The position numbers and the translations under genes are program-made. Positions 22,480-34,275 of a stretch of 58,000 nucleotides of DNA are shown here, piece after piece; the stretch's first letter is position 1; every line of letters starts with the position of its first letter. Under the pieces are notes generated by a model. That model searched no databases. It was not told the origin of the DNA and saw only the letters and a list, made by a program, of their open reading frames with translations. Source of the stretch: Cryptomeria japonica (taxonomy: Eukaryota > Streptophyta > Pinopsida > Cupressales > Cupressaceae); assembly GCF_030272615.1 (NCBI RefSeq), contig NC_081412.1, forward strand, positions 97,033,796 through 97,091,795, written 5' to 3'.

Positions 22480-25400
22480 CTCTTGGGTATCTACCGGTGT
22501 GGGCTTTGCTGTAATATCCATGCATTCTCTCTTGTGAACACCCAAAGAGTCAAGTCTTGGACTCACCAGTCCTCTTAAATTTCTTGCTCTCCTCAGTATT
22601 TTATCTTTTTCTTTCTCAAATTGAAAAACTTAGTTCTCCAAAGACAAAAAATTTTCCATCAACATATGTAGTTAGTGTAGTTATCCCATCAAAAGAATTA
22701 GCAATAGTAGCCATTTTGTTATATAATTATTTCAATCTGTCGTTTACATTGGCTGTTAGAATTCCTATATTACAACATACTCTGTAAATATTGGTGCATT
22801 GTTTCAAACAAACCTCAATAGAGATAATTTTGTCCTCTATCTTCTTCTTCCCATTTACTATACGCTGGTCAAAAGTTGCTCTTTTTGCAGCAGTGAAACT
22901 GTCCAAAGCCTATCGGTCTGCAACCTATCTCAAGGATTGATAGTTATTTGATATGTGTTCTATTAAAGCTTTGAGCTTACCAGAAGGGCTTGCTCCATCC
23001 TCTATTTGACACTCGGGCATTATACTGTGTAATACAAAGACTGATTTATCAATTAACCCTTTTTCTACAGTTCCTTCCTTCAACAATTTATGAGTGGCCA
23101 TCATCATTAGTTCTGTTGGAACTAACTCAAAAACTGATTTCTTCTCGACCTGAGAAGTGTCGATTGCCAAAACTTTTGTCAGTGAATCTGTTTTGCCTAC
23201 CGGTATGGACTCAGTTGATTTAACCTTGTCCATCTCAACCTCTTTTGCACTAGTGGCTTTGCCACTTGGTGCAATATTGGTTACTGTCGGTGGAGTATTA
23301 TCCATAGTGTTTCCAGTGTCATGTACACTCTCTTGATCAAAATTGGTTTGTGTTGGTATAAATTGTACACTCTCTATGACTGTTGGTTGTGGTTGTGTGC
23401 CTGTAGTTACAGCCAGTTGTGATTGTGTCAAAATTGGAGTAGAATCGCCTAAAATACCCTTTCCTTTTGATTTGTCAGGAATTGTATGGGATGTTGCCTT
23501 TGCAAATTCTTCCTAAGATGTGAGAAAGTTTGGGTTTTTCTGAAAGAATTTCGTCCATCCCTTCCTTGTCTCATTTACCACCTCATTTACTCTACCCAAC
23601 ATAAGACTTATCTGCCAATTTTTACTACTAAAAAATATCTTATTAGCAATATCTATACATCTTTTCATCTCTTCATTATTTATAGAGCCACATTGCTCCA
23701 AAAGTGCAACTTCCTTGATCTCCTTATCCCTCTTGATAGCATCAAGTCTCCTAGCTTCAAGTTTATTATATAGAGATAAAGTTATTTCTTTCAAAATTTC
23801 AACTAATGCCTTCTTATAGATATCGATATACAATAAAATAGCTTCCTCTAACTCATTTTTCTCACTCTCTTCAAAAACTTCATACTATTTTGAAATATTC
23901 TGTCATATCCCATCTTTTGTTACTTCATCAATAATTTCAGCATGGGTCATTGATGTCTTACCAGATCTAGTATCATCACCCTTCCGCTTTTTGCTTGTTG
24001 TTGTCGGTGTGACTGGTTTCCTCTTCTACATAGGCTTCCTTGCCGATGGTGGGGGTGCAATAGGCTGAGCTCCCTTTCTGAGAAGTCTCCTCCTTGGTTT
24101 TGCCTTTTTTTGCTCTACCGATGGTTTTACCACATCCTTTCTTTTCACCCTCCTAAAATCTAGAGGCTCATTATCCTCAGGGTCAGAGTCAGAAGTGATT
24201 GGGGAAATGTGAACTTGTGGCTTCTTCACTTCTTCAGTAGCAACCTCTACCGATTTGACTGCCTGTTTAGATTGGGAACCTAGCTGAGTGTCTATCTTGT
24301 AAATCACATTCTGCACATATGCAGACATTTTATCAATTTTCTTCTCTCTCCTTTTTCTATTGAAACATGTTTTGACTTCAAGAGCCTTTTCTCCTGTTGT
24401 GCCAAAGTGCTTTGTCTTGTCATCCAATGGGGCATCTAACAACATTTTTGCATAAAGCTCAAAAATATTGTCATCTACCTCATATCCTAGCTTAGTGATC
24501 CAGATTTGTCTAGGTTCAACTGCTTCCAAGAGTGTTTCATCAGTTTTCACCATGAAACATATGTCAGTGGAATACTTCTCCACAATATTCTTAGAGATTC
24601 TTTCCCTTTTCCTCATATTCTCTTGAAATGTCTTGAATTAACCCCAAAGCTTTTCATCCCTGCCGGTACCAAGACCAGTGATAGCCATTTTGATTTTCAT
24701 ACCTACCGGTATGTCATGAGCCCATTGTTTCTTTCCTAAACTAGGTAGCTCATTTAGGAAATAGAACATCAAACAGACAATTAAGTTTCCATATCTGAAT
24801 GTGCCTTTCTTGGTTCCTTTGATCTTTTTGAGGTTTAACATTAACTCACTCCTCATCCATTCACATAAGTCATATTTCACATTATTTCTCAACATTTGAT
24901 ATGTGGCATGAATGCATGAACTTGCAACAAAATTCAATCAGTTGGATTGAGTTACCTTGTATCCTATGATCATGCTTGCAAATTTTATGTCAGAGTCCGT
25001 GATTGTGCTTATCCTCATTGATCTATTATCTAGTGTGGAACCAATGAGTTTTTGAACCTCTGTGTTGGAGATTTTCTTATCAGGTTCTTGTCCAACCCTA
25101 GGTAAGTCGGTGGCAGCTTGAATAACTTCCTTGGTGATCATGTGGGGTCTAACTAACCAAATTAATTCATTATGAACCCTGCTCAGGACGTATCTGATAA
25201 CTTCATCCTTGAATTCTGGTAAATACAGAATACCGGTTAACCCTAGATCCTCAATTGCCTTAAATTTTGGTTTGAAATTTCTGATGTCTCCTAGTTCACT
25301 GATTGATACATGATTTTTATGTCTTCGGTACACAGATCCTCAAGAGTGTAGTGGATGTATGCCCTCACATCTTCAACATACATTACTCCTTCAGAAACCC

Positions 25401-25533
25401 TAGAAAACGCTCTCGCAGAGTCTTCCTTCTTTGCAATTTCAAGAACCTCCTTAAAGAATAGCCTTAACTTATCCTTAACTTCGATGATTGTTGGATTTGA
25501 AATGAAATTAGGAGTGGAAGATCCAGATGCCAT
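22480..25533 (-). pseudogene. D: long reading frame of unknown function inside an LTR element
   Basis: About 870-1,000 codons in one frame from 25333 to at least 22925, preceded by 25533-25336 in a frame shifted by one base. Stops lie at 24938, 24638, 24026, about 23900, 23513 and 22925. There is no zinc knuckle, DSG/DTG site, RT or integrase motif. Residues 1-400 look globular (DLGLTGILYLPEF, WLVRPHMITKEVIQA, FRYGNLIVCLMFYFLNELP). The middle (about 24030-24200) is acidic, then strongly basic and Pro-rich (KAKPRRRLLRKGAQPIAPPP) like a nuclear signal. 23513-23833 is Lys/Glu-rich and probably helical; the end is Thr/Pro/Gln-rich. It weakly recalls the family called putative plant transposon protein, from memory only. 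Confidence 0.65.
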
Positions 25534-25850
25534 TGCGAAAAATACCTTAGTGAATGTCGGTGGTCGATTGGAGTACTTTAGATAATTTCTCGAAATCCTC
25601 TCTCAATACTTTTGCTCGCTCTTAGTTCGCCTTTACTTCACTCTGATTGCTTGAATGCTCTGTGAGTGAAAATGAATTCACTTACCTTATTTTATCAATG
25701 AATAAAATCCTAATTTTTTGTCATTAATGCTTCACCAACAACCCTATAGAGGTCAGTTTCACAATTAAGTGTTGAGGTAACCTTCATCGATGCTAAACAC
25801 ATTTTTTAGATTTCTTTCCAGATCTCCTTAGATCTCTTCCAGGGTAATAT
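25534..25850. other. Possible leader of D
   Basis: 317 bp upstream of the D reading frame. No PBS or LTR end is recognised, so the 5' boundary of D is not visible. A plausible start is the ATG at 25531-25533. Confidence 0.35.
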
Positions 25851-26290
25851 GCAAAATTTAGCAGTGACTTTGCCAACCCCTAAGGCTTATGCCTCAGTTA
25901 ATGGTGGAATTTTCTGTCGGTGGAGGAATACTCTGTTCTACCAATGGATTTGTCTCTATAGATCCATCTCCACTTTGTTCTTCAGATTTTCTAACCCATC
26001 TCTCTATGTGATCTTGTTGTATTTCATCTACCTTCTGCTTTCCTTTCTCATTGTCTTTATCATTATTAGTTGGTTGAGTCTTGCTTCTGCAGTACTTAGC
26101 AATATGACCTATTTTGTTGCATGCATAACATGTAACATTGTTCTTCTGAATTGCCTTGACATATCTAGTATTATTATTATTTCTTGACCTACAATGTTTA
26201 TCAAAATCTCAAAACTTTCCACATACATGACATTTAACATTAATTATGCAGTCTTCTGATTTATGTGGAGTATTTTGCATTAATAAATAT
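25851..26290 (-). pseudogene. Copia-type gag fragment with zinc knuckle
   Basis: The minus strand shows KCHVCGKF, then CYACNKIGHIAKYCRS (CX2CX4HX4C) near 26090-26145, then a hydrophilic tail ending in TENSTIN and a stop at about 25900. It does not continue the E gag at 21254, which has its own knuckle, so it comes from a second element. A stop follows KCHVCGKF. Confidence 0.7.
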
Positions 26291-26382
26291 TCAGCTCAGG
26301 GGAAGCAGGCAGGATGGAACCAACAGATGAAACCTTGACCATTTTTCACATGAGTGTTGCCATAAATGCCAAAGGGGGAGAT

Positions 26383-26792
26383 TGTTGGCAACTGACACTC
26401 AATTGGTTGGTTTCACTATGTTGCAATTGATGGCAACATGGTATTTTGTTCCAGCTTCATGTTTTGGTTCAGTTGTGTACCGACAGGCACTTCACAGAAA
26501 CTATACAGGCATGATAGAAGGATTTCTTTGGTTACCAGCAATGCAAGCCGACATGGTTTAGAATATGGTTATCGGTATTGGAGGCCAACATATCTTGGAT
26601 CCGGCATCGACAATTGTTTTTTATATTCATGGATTTATGTTATCTAGCCGACATATAATTTGATATTGTAATTGTCTTTGCAAGCCGACATAAGGCATGA
26701 TAAGTTGTATAGGATATAGAGGTCAGTTAGATTAAATAATTTTAGATATAGAATAACAGAGATGGTGATGGATATGTGAATGTGATACAATG
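26383..26792 (+). repeat. D-family LTR fragment in inverted orientation
   Basis: Starts TGTTGGCAACTGACACTC after AAAGGGGGAGAT (26371-26382). The 90 bp before the start match the equivalent region of D, read from the other strand (CACATGAGTGTTGCC). Similarity to the D LTR runs about 410 bp and stops where the C LTR begins, so roughly half is missing. Confidence 0.8.
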
Positions 26793-27803
26793 CGATTTGA
26801 ATTTTGAGTGATGGTAAGTCAATCCCCTCTTCTGAAATGAGATTTGAATTGATTGAATTGTGTACTTATGACCAAGTGAAAAAAGCGACAAAGATCTGAT
26901 TATAACTCAAAATAGAAGCTTAGGATGAAGCTATGCACCTGGATTTGGCAATAATCTATCAAGACGAAGCCATCCTGTGAATTTGATGAAAATTTGCCCT
27001 AACTGTGGCGGGAATGTACACAGTCCTTCGAAAAATTCGTTAAACGAAAAGGGTTTTTACACCTCTACAAATGGAGTCCAAATATGAAAGTATAGCTGCA
27101 CACCTACAACCTACACACAGAAAAGAGAGGAAAAGGGGTTGGGATTGGGGGTTTTCCTTCAGGTCAAACCCCAATTTTGGAATTAACCAAATGATGAAAG
27201 AAAGTACTTGCAAGTAAATGTAAATGAAAGACTGAACTGTAAATCACCTCAAGGGAGGTTGTGATAGAAATGTTGATAGAATTGCTTGTATTGGATTGAA
27301 TGTTGAAAGGGATCTCCATTTCAATTGTTGAATCCTTGACTTGAATGCAACACCTATCCTTGAAGGGAGACTTGAGAATGATCAATGCTAGAAAGGAATG
27401 CTTGAATGCTCTTGAATGCTTGATCTCACATAAACTTCCCACCCATATAACTTATGCAAATGAGAGGACAAATGCGACATATATACCTGTCAATTAGGAC
27501 TAATTAACTAATTTTTTATCATAGGTAGACACTGGGGGAGTTTTCCTGCTCAATGTGCAGCCTCCAATGCAAAATTGGAAAAGGTCCTACCCCAAAATGG
27601 GGTAGGGACAGGGGCGCCATGCCCCTATCCTACCTTTTTTCTAGGATAGGATGTAGTTTAGGCAGTACAAAGGACAAGAGAGATGCAGTTCCTAGGTGTT
27701 GAGCAAGTCTCTAGTCTCAAATAAGGCTTAGGGATTCGATTCACATGCGTGAGGACCCTAATGTGGTCACAAATTCCGAGGGTCACAATTTCATCACACT
27801 ACA
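26793..27803 (-). repeat. 3' LTR of C, outer end missing
   Basis: Begins on the minus strand at 27803 with TGTAGTGTGATG and matches the 5' LTR until about 26793, where D-family LTR sequence takes over. 1011 bp remain of an expected 1178. Confidence 0.85.
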
Positions 27804-28586
27804 TCTAGCCTCCACTTTAGCAGGAGTATAAGTGTATGCCAATACTGTCGGTAAAGTACAAGGAAACAAGATTGAAAGACTGGTACCACATCAAGGAGGC
27901 AAGATGCACCAAGCCCCCAGTGGACTAAGGATCTTACGACTTCAATTGACAAAGTAAAAGGGAAGATCAAGAAGGGAAAATTGTGACTATAAGTAGAAAG
28001 GTTCCCCTCACTATGAGTCATGAAAAGATACCAAAATTATGAAGAAAAGCCAAGTTCACTAAATAATTTTAAGTATCAAAAAGAAAAATATGAGCGGTGT
28101 ATGCCCCCACGTCAAAGCGATCCCACGCACTTTATCGGGAGCGATTGCTTTAAGGTAGGATACACCCAAGAGAGAGAGAAGAGAGGGAGCACGTTATTGC
28201 AAGGATTTAGCCCCCAAGTAAGGAATAAACCCAAGGATAACAAACACAAAAAATGAAGTACAAGGTAGTTTTGCTTTCCTCAGGGTCAGTATGTTGTATG
28301 ATAACTCATGTATATCATATATGTATATGTGCACATAATAATCGTCATTCCCCAAAGAAAGGACACTACCTTAGAAGAAAGGGAAGAGAGGATGTCTTTC
28401 GAGTCAACATAAAAGAGACAAAAAGAGATCTCAATGCTCTGCATCATCCTTAAGTAGACATTGAGGGAAAAATAGAAGAACAGGGATACACATAGAAGAA
28501 TGGTCACAAAAGAGAAAGAGGAGAGAGAGAGAAGATCTACAGTACTAATATTGCTAATATAAAAAGACATCTACATCTCGATCTTG
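27804..28586 (-). other. 3' untranslated region and polypurine tract of C
   Basis: About 780 bp between the last stop and the LTR. It ends with GCTAAAGTGGAGGCTAGA on the minus strand as polypurine tract. It is clearly alignable with 50505-51286 of A although neither is coding. Confidence 0.7.
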
Positions 28587-29497
28587 CTAATGTCTATTTA
28601 AGGAAGGCGAGAAACATGCCAGAGGAATAGCATTGAGCACAACAAATGGAGCTATCACAAGATCCAAACAAGGACTATGCTCATGTGACAAGATTAGGGT
28701 TTGTGAAAATTCAGTGGATAAATGCTTGTCCACATCAACATATTCATAATCACTGTTAGAAGCATTAGGAGTTGTATTGCCAGCATGAATAACATTTTCA
28801 CTCATTTCTTCATCAAAATTTAGAGAAAGAGGAGCATAAATATGAATAGGAGTAAAACCATCACACTTGTTTACTCAACTTATGATTTGGAGATGTAGGT
28901 TGAACATCTTGCCTAGGAGAAAAGAAAATCATGTCAACTATTAGATTCTTGGGAGATTGAATATTTTGAGGAACAGTTTCACGAGCTCAAACATGGCATC
29001 TTCGTCAGCGTTCTCGCACAACGATTTTGTCAAGTCTTAGTGGAAGGTTGAGAAGGAGGAAGAACATTTGAAAAAGTAAGAATATTTTTCTCTTTCATAG
29101 TTGAAAATTTAGGTTGAGGTATTTTAGGTTAGACAAGAGGAGAAGCAGGCCTCTTCTCTCTATAAGAGGAAGGAGGTGGAACTGTGCCATATAAAGGAGG
29201 AATGTTAGGAGTAGCAAGAAGACTAAGCCCATCATGATGAGGAGGTACAGGTCTAACCTTAGGAGGAATAGTGTTGATCTTCTTAGGAGAAGGCATAGTC
29301 ACATCCATAGGAATAGATTGAAGATCTTCCTTAGGAGGGAGATTAGTTCTATTTGTGAGGGGAAGAACTTCATCTTCAAGTATGATAGGGATGTCAAGTG
29401 TTGGTGATCAAGGTTGACTTAAGGATAGGATTATATCTTTCTTCCATTTTTGATAAGATTGAAAAAGAGCATCGCTCCTTGATGGAAGAGATTGAAA
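28587..29497 (-). pseudogene. C: conserved C-terminal region after protease (broken)
   Basis: Follows protease without any RT. The A counterpart shows the same blocks: LFQSYxKWK, SLSQPxSPTLDI, a Pro-rich stretch with VRPxPPxHDG, and a final acidic part with YEYVDVDKHLS and HSPCLDLVIAPF. The last piece is open at 28587-28805. Many stops and shifts occur between 28806 and 29497. The function is unknown; it may be the tail of the gag-protease polyprotein. Confidence 0.7.
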
Positions 29498-30100
29498 TTA
29501 TTTAGGCCAAAAGAAATCAATAGGAACACTAGGGATTCTTTCAGATGGATGAAATAAGCTATGGTTCATGGTTGTAATTTCTCCATTGTGACGAAATTTC
29601 AAACACTTATGGATTGGAGAAGCAATAGCCTTCATGGAAGATAGCCAAGGATAGCCCAACTTCACATGGAATTGATCGGAAGAGGGTATGGTAACAAAGT
29701 CCACATCCATAGATTTAGTATGAACTTCAACAAGAAGGGTGATAGAGCCAATTGTTGGACAAGAGAAGCCATCAAATAACTTCACAACTACATTAGAGGC
29801 ATCATATATTGGTTTATACAATCGTAAAGTGAAAAGATACTCCTCGGTGATAATGTTAACCATAAAAGAAAGATCAACAAGAGCGCCATGGCAAGGGATA
29901 TCCTTAACCTTCGCAACTATGTATAAAGGGCCATCAAGTTCTCTAATGGTCTCACTAGGGTCAAATACAATACAAGAATCCTTAGGTGTTTCTTGTTTTT
30001 CTACCATATTTACCAACTTCGAAGCCATAGAAGTGAATTACTCAAAGGAGAAAAAAGTATACTTAGTCTCAATCACGTTAGAGGTATGAGAAGGCAAAGG
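29498..30100 (-). pseudogene. C: retropepsin-like protease
   Basis: Open from 30028 to 29498. The active-site region reads GALVDLSFMVNIITEEYLF, and the second half has VKLGYPWLSSM, the place of the usual LGRPWL. The second Gly of the expected D-G/P-G/S triad is not recognisable, so activity is doubtful. It is in the same frame as the gag core upstream. A stop after FFSFE separates the two. Confidence 0.8.
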
Positions 30101-31980
30101 ATCAGTAAAAATTTTAAGATTTTGATTAGGAGGAGCTATTTATTTATTGCCCTTATCATTCACACTTGCCACAGATATAGTATTGTTATTAATCAATTCT
30201 TGAATCTTATTTTTCAATGTGAAACATTTCTCAATATCATGACTAGGCTGACGATAAAATTGACAAAAGGAATTGTTATCAAAATAAGGGGATGCAAGTT
30301 TAGAAGAGTCGACTTATTTTATAGGAGGAAGTTTGATAAAATATCTTTACAACAACTGAGACATAATACTATGTAAATATTCATTCAAAGGAGTAAATTG
30401 TCTTTCTCTTTTGAAAAATTTAGAAATAGAAGGCACGCTTATTGTAGCATTCACATTGTTGTTGTTGATTGTATCATTGAACTTGATGAAGCTTTTTGTT
30501 GGTTTGAACTTCACAAATGGCTGTTGAACACTCCCCCCCTTATCACTCAGAGCCATAGGAGTAGATTGCTCCATTTGACTCACAGCCAGTTGATAATTGT
30601 GGAGTGTTGTGCACAACTACAGAAAGGAAGTAAACTCAAACAAAAGAAGTTTTTCCCTTATATATTTTTGCAAATTACAAATGGAAATTCGTTGAATATC
30701 ATTATCAGGTACATGAAAAGAAATTTGAGCATGCAAATGATTATATCTACCAATGAAATCAGTCACTTTTTCTTTAACACCTTGTTTACAATGTATTAAA
30801 TTAGTCAAAGTGATTTTAGGACCAATGTTATTTTGAAATTGTTGGATGAAAGCATTTGCTAGTTGTTGAAAAGAAGTGATGGAATAAGAAGGCAAAGAGC
30901 AATACCATTGTAAAGCCTTATCTCTTAATGTTCTTGTAAATAATTTCGCAAGCAGTCTTTGATCATAAGAAAAATCAATACTCAAGGTTTGAAATGTTTT
31001 AACATGTGTAAGAGGATCACCTTTTCCATTATAGAGATCCAATTTAGGGACCTCCACGTGCTTAGGTAGCACGACTTTAACAATATCAAGAGAAAGTGGG
31101 CTTGCAACATCAAATGTAGGAACACTAAACTTGGATTGACTCATAGAAGCAATTTATTATTGTAAGGAAGACACGGTTTAAGCAAGATTGTTAATGGTTG
31201 CTTCGGTAGAAGAATTGATATTAGACAAGGTTGATTGAGAAGGTGGTGCGATGTTATTGAAGGAATGCATGGATGATGATTGGTAGGAAATGGGACACTC
31301 AAAGGAGGAACAAAATTGTTGAATGAATTTCCCCCTTGTGTCACATTGATTGGTTGAGGGATAATAGGAATACTTATGGAAGACATAGGTAAAGATGGAG
31401 GATTAAACAAAGAAGAGGGATTGCTCCCATGACCAATGGTTGTAGGAATGACATTTTGAGTTGATGTAGCCATGATGTTTGAAGTGAAAGTAGGAATACT
31501 AACCATTGAAGTGGTCAAAGGAATAGGAGAATTTATTTGATTTGAAGGTTGTGAATAACCTAAGTTCTCAGCACAACTCATGATAGACATGACATTAGAA
31601 TCAACAATATGAGCAATGCCACACAATATATCAATTCCAATCTTATCACTTTGAATCATGCATTTAAGACCTTCAATTAATGGAAGAGCTTCACTATTAG
31701 GGTATACTTGGGACATCCATTATTGAAAGTTATCAAATTGATTGTCCAATTTTAAAAGTCGATCTATGTAAACTCTAGTCAAAGCTTCTTCTTCATCATG
31801 GGATTCATCAATGTGATAGATAGGGACATGATTAGGATGGGAAGAATTAGCATTATCCTCATTAAAGAAGTCACCCAAATTAGACTCCATGTCCTCGGTA
31901 ATTACACCTTGGTATGCCTTAATTCTAATGCTTTGTCTAACGGGGATAGTGTAGATAGGACTAATAGCGGTGAAACTCAT
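30101..31980 (-). pseudogene. C: gag (broken)
   Basis: ATG at 31978-31980 (MSFTAISP, as in A and F). The N-terminal part runs to a TAA at 31720-31722 in the FQxWMSQ context, then on in frame to a one-base deletion near 31275. The capsid-like part is at 30617-31144 (FDVASPLSLDIVK, GKGDPLTHVKTFQTL, FQQLANAFIQQF), with TAG at 30617. The zinc knuckle at about 30205-30255 reads CQFYRQPSHDIEKC, so one His has become Tyr compared with A. Confidence 0.87.
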
Positions 31981-33081
31981 GTACTAGAGGGAGATTTGAA
32001 ATTTTGAATTTTGAACAAAGCTTACAAAATTGAGTAGTGCAAAATTTAAGAAAATAATGATTAAACAATTTGGACTTTGTTGGAAGAAGAAAATGACACA
32101 ATTTTCAAAATAATAAATCAAAGGGAATTGGAATTTTAAAATTAGGGTCAAGGGGATACCACTTAATTTTAAAATTAACAAAAACAAAAATTTTAAAATT
32201 AGGGCAGATTATAATTAACCTTTTAATTTTAAATTTTTTTTTGAAATTTAAAATGTTGAATTTTCGAGGTATTTCCAATGTTAGAGGGATAAAAAATCCA
32301 CAAAATCAGCCAATCTTCTAGATTTAGATTATTAAATGCAGTCATAACAGTATCCCAAAATTTCGGGAAAAAGTTGAGAACTGTGGCGAGAATGCACATG
32401 GTCCAACCAACTTTTAAAAAAAAAATTAGGCATGAATATTACAATGAATTTAAAGCTAACCCCAAAAAATTGGCGAATTTTACGATTTCGAGATAGGCGA
32501 AATTAAGGTTCAAATGTGAGAATAGGACCCTAGTAGAGTTTTGAATAAAAAAGAGGAATTGAACTGTAAATTTGAAAAAGGTCAAACCTAATGGATAGGG
32601 ACACCTTGGAAAATGCTTAGAAATATGAATTTGAAAGAAATTGATTGAAATTTGCACAAAATCCAATGATTTGAAAATTAGGGTTTTATGGCCTAACCAC
32701 TTAATTTTTGAAATTTTGAATTTTGAAAAAGGAGGGAAATTGAAAATTTGAATTGTAGGACAAAAGATAAGTCTGAAAAAGGTCATAAATCTGAAAATTA
32801 AATGGAAATTCAATTTTTGCACAATTTCAAGATGATTTTTAAAAATTAGGGTTTTGACAGTTAACCTCTTAATTTTGTGAATTTGATTGGCAAATTGAAC
32901 AAGGCATGAAGAAATTGAATTTGACAAACAAAGAAATTTTCAGATCTAATTTTATAAAACACAAGTTCAATTTCCATTTTTTAAAACTAGGGTTTTGAAT
33001 GAATTAACCACTAAGTTTGCATAAAAATTAAACTTGAAAATGAAAAATATGGAATGATTTTTAGAATAAAGCATGTAAGAC
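31981..33081 (-). other. Leader of C
   Basis: 1.1 kb AT-rich leader between PBS and gag, similar to 45908-47007 of A. It contains repeated AAAATTAGGGTTTT segments, including AAACCCTAA (minus strand) at 32678-32686 and 32846-32854. No coding signal. Confidence 0.75.
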
Positions 33082-33097
33082 GTCGAGTTCACCAAAA
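33082..33097 (-). other. Primer-binding site of C
   Basis: TTTTGGTGAACTCGAC on the minus strand, directly after the LTR end; the same type as in A and F. Confidence 0.75.
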
Positions 33098-34275
33098 TGT
33101 AATGTTGAAAAAGGGTGAATGATGGAGATCTAGAGGAAAGCTTTTCTTCCCTCCAAGGAGAGATAAAAGTTTCACTTCGGATCTCCCTTCAAACATTTTT
33201 TATGCATTACATTAGAAGAGGGGGGGAAATGCACTAGATTCAACCTCGAGAAAAGGAGATTGAATTATGAGTGATGGTAAGTTAATCCCCTCTTCTGGAA
33301 TGAGATTTGAATTGATTGAATTGTGTACTTATGACCAAGTGAAAAAAGAGACAAAGATATGATTATAACTCGAAATAGAAGCGTAGGATGAAGTTGTGCA
33401 CCTATATCTAGCAATAATTTGTTGAGATGAAGTCGTCCTGTGAATTTGAGGAAAAGTTGCTCGAACCGTGGCGGGAATGTACACGGTCCTCCAAAAAATC
33501 CGTGAAGCGAAAAGGGTTTTTCTGCCTCTGTAAATGGAGTCCAAATCCAAAAGTACAGCTACGCGCCTACAACCTACACACAAAAAAGAGAAGAAAAGGG
33601 GTTGGGATTGGGGGTTTGCCTTCAGGTCAAACCCTAGTTTTGGAATTAAACAAATGATGAAAGAAAGTACTTGCAAGTAAATGTAAATGAAAGATTGAAC
33701 TGCAAATCACCTCAAGGGAGGTTGTGATAGAAATGTTGATAGAATTGCTTGTATTGGATTGAATGTTGAAAGGGATCTCCTCTTCAATGGTTGAATCCTT
33801 GACTTGACTGCAACACCTAGCCTTGAAGGGATACTTGAGAATGCTCAATGTTGGAAAGGAATGCTTGAATGCTTGAATGCTCTTGAATTCTTGATCTCAT
33901 GTAAAATTCCCACCCATCCAACTTATGCAAATGAGAGGACAAATGTGACATATATACTTGTCAATTAGGGCTAATTAACTGATTTTTCATCATAGGACAA
34001 CACTAGGGGAGTTTTCCCGCTCAATGTGAAACCTCCAATGCAAAATTGGAAAGGGTCCTACCCCAAAATGGGGCAGGAACAAGGGTGCCACGCCCGTGTC
34101 CTACCCTTTTTTCTAGGATAGGATGCAATTTAGACAGTGCAAAGGGCAAGAGAGATGCAGTTCCCAGGTGTCGAGCAAGTCTTTGGTCTCTGATCAAGCT
34201 TAGGGATTTGATTTGCATGCGTGAGGACCCTAATATGGTCACAAATTGCAAGGGTTGCAATTTCATGACACTACA
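33098..34275 (-). repeat. 5' LTR of C (1178 bp)
   Basis: On the minus strand it starts TGTAGTGTCATG at 34275 and ends CA next to the PBS. A TATA-like AGTATATATG is present near 33950. It shares long blocks with the A LTRs, such as CTCTCATTTGCATAAGTT. Confidence 0.87.

Larger units (their letters stand above)
26793..34275 (-). mobile_element. Non-autonomous LTR element C (same family as A)
   Basis: On the minus strand: 5' LTR 34275-33098, PBS, leader, gag, protease, C-terminal region, 3' untranslated region, polypurine tract, 3' LTR. No RT or integrase lies between protease and 3' LTR. Gene order, LTR start and PBS match A. The 3' LTR lacks about 165 bp at its outer end. Confidence 0.88.

Noticed and set aside
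32439-32927. 162-codon minus-strand open frame in the C leader
   Set aside because: Phe/Ile/Asn-rich translation of AT-rich leader DNA. The counterpart in A is broken and shares no motif pattern beyond composition.
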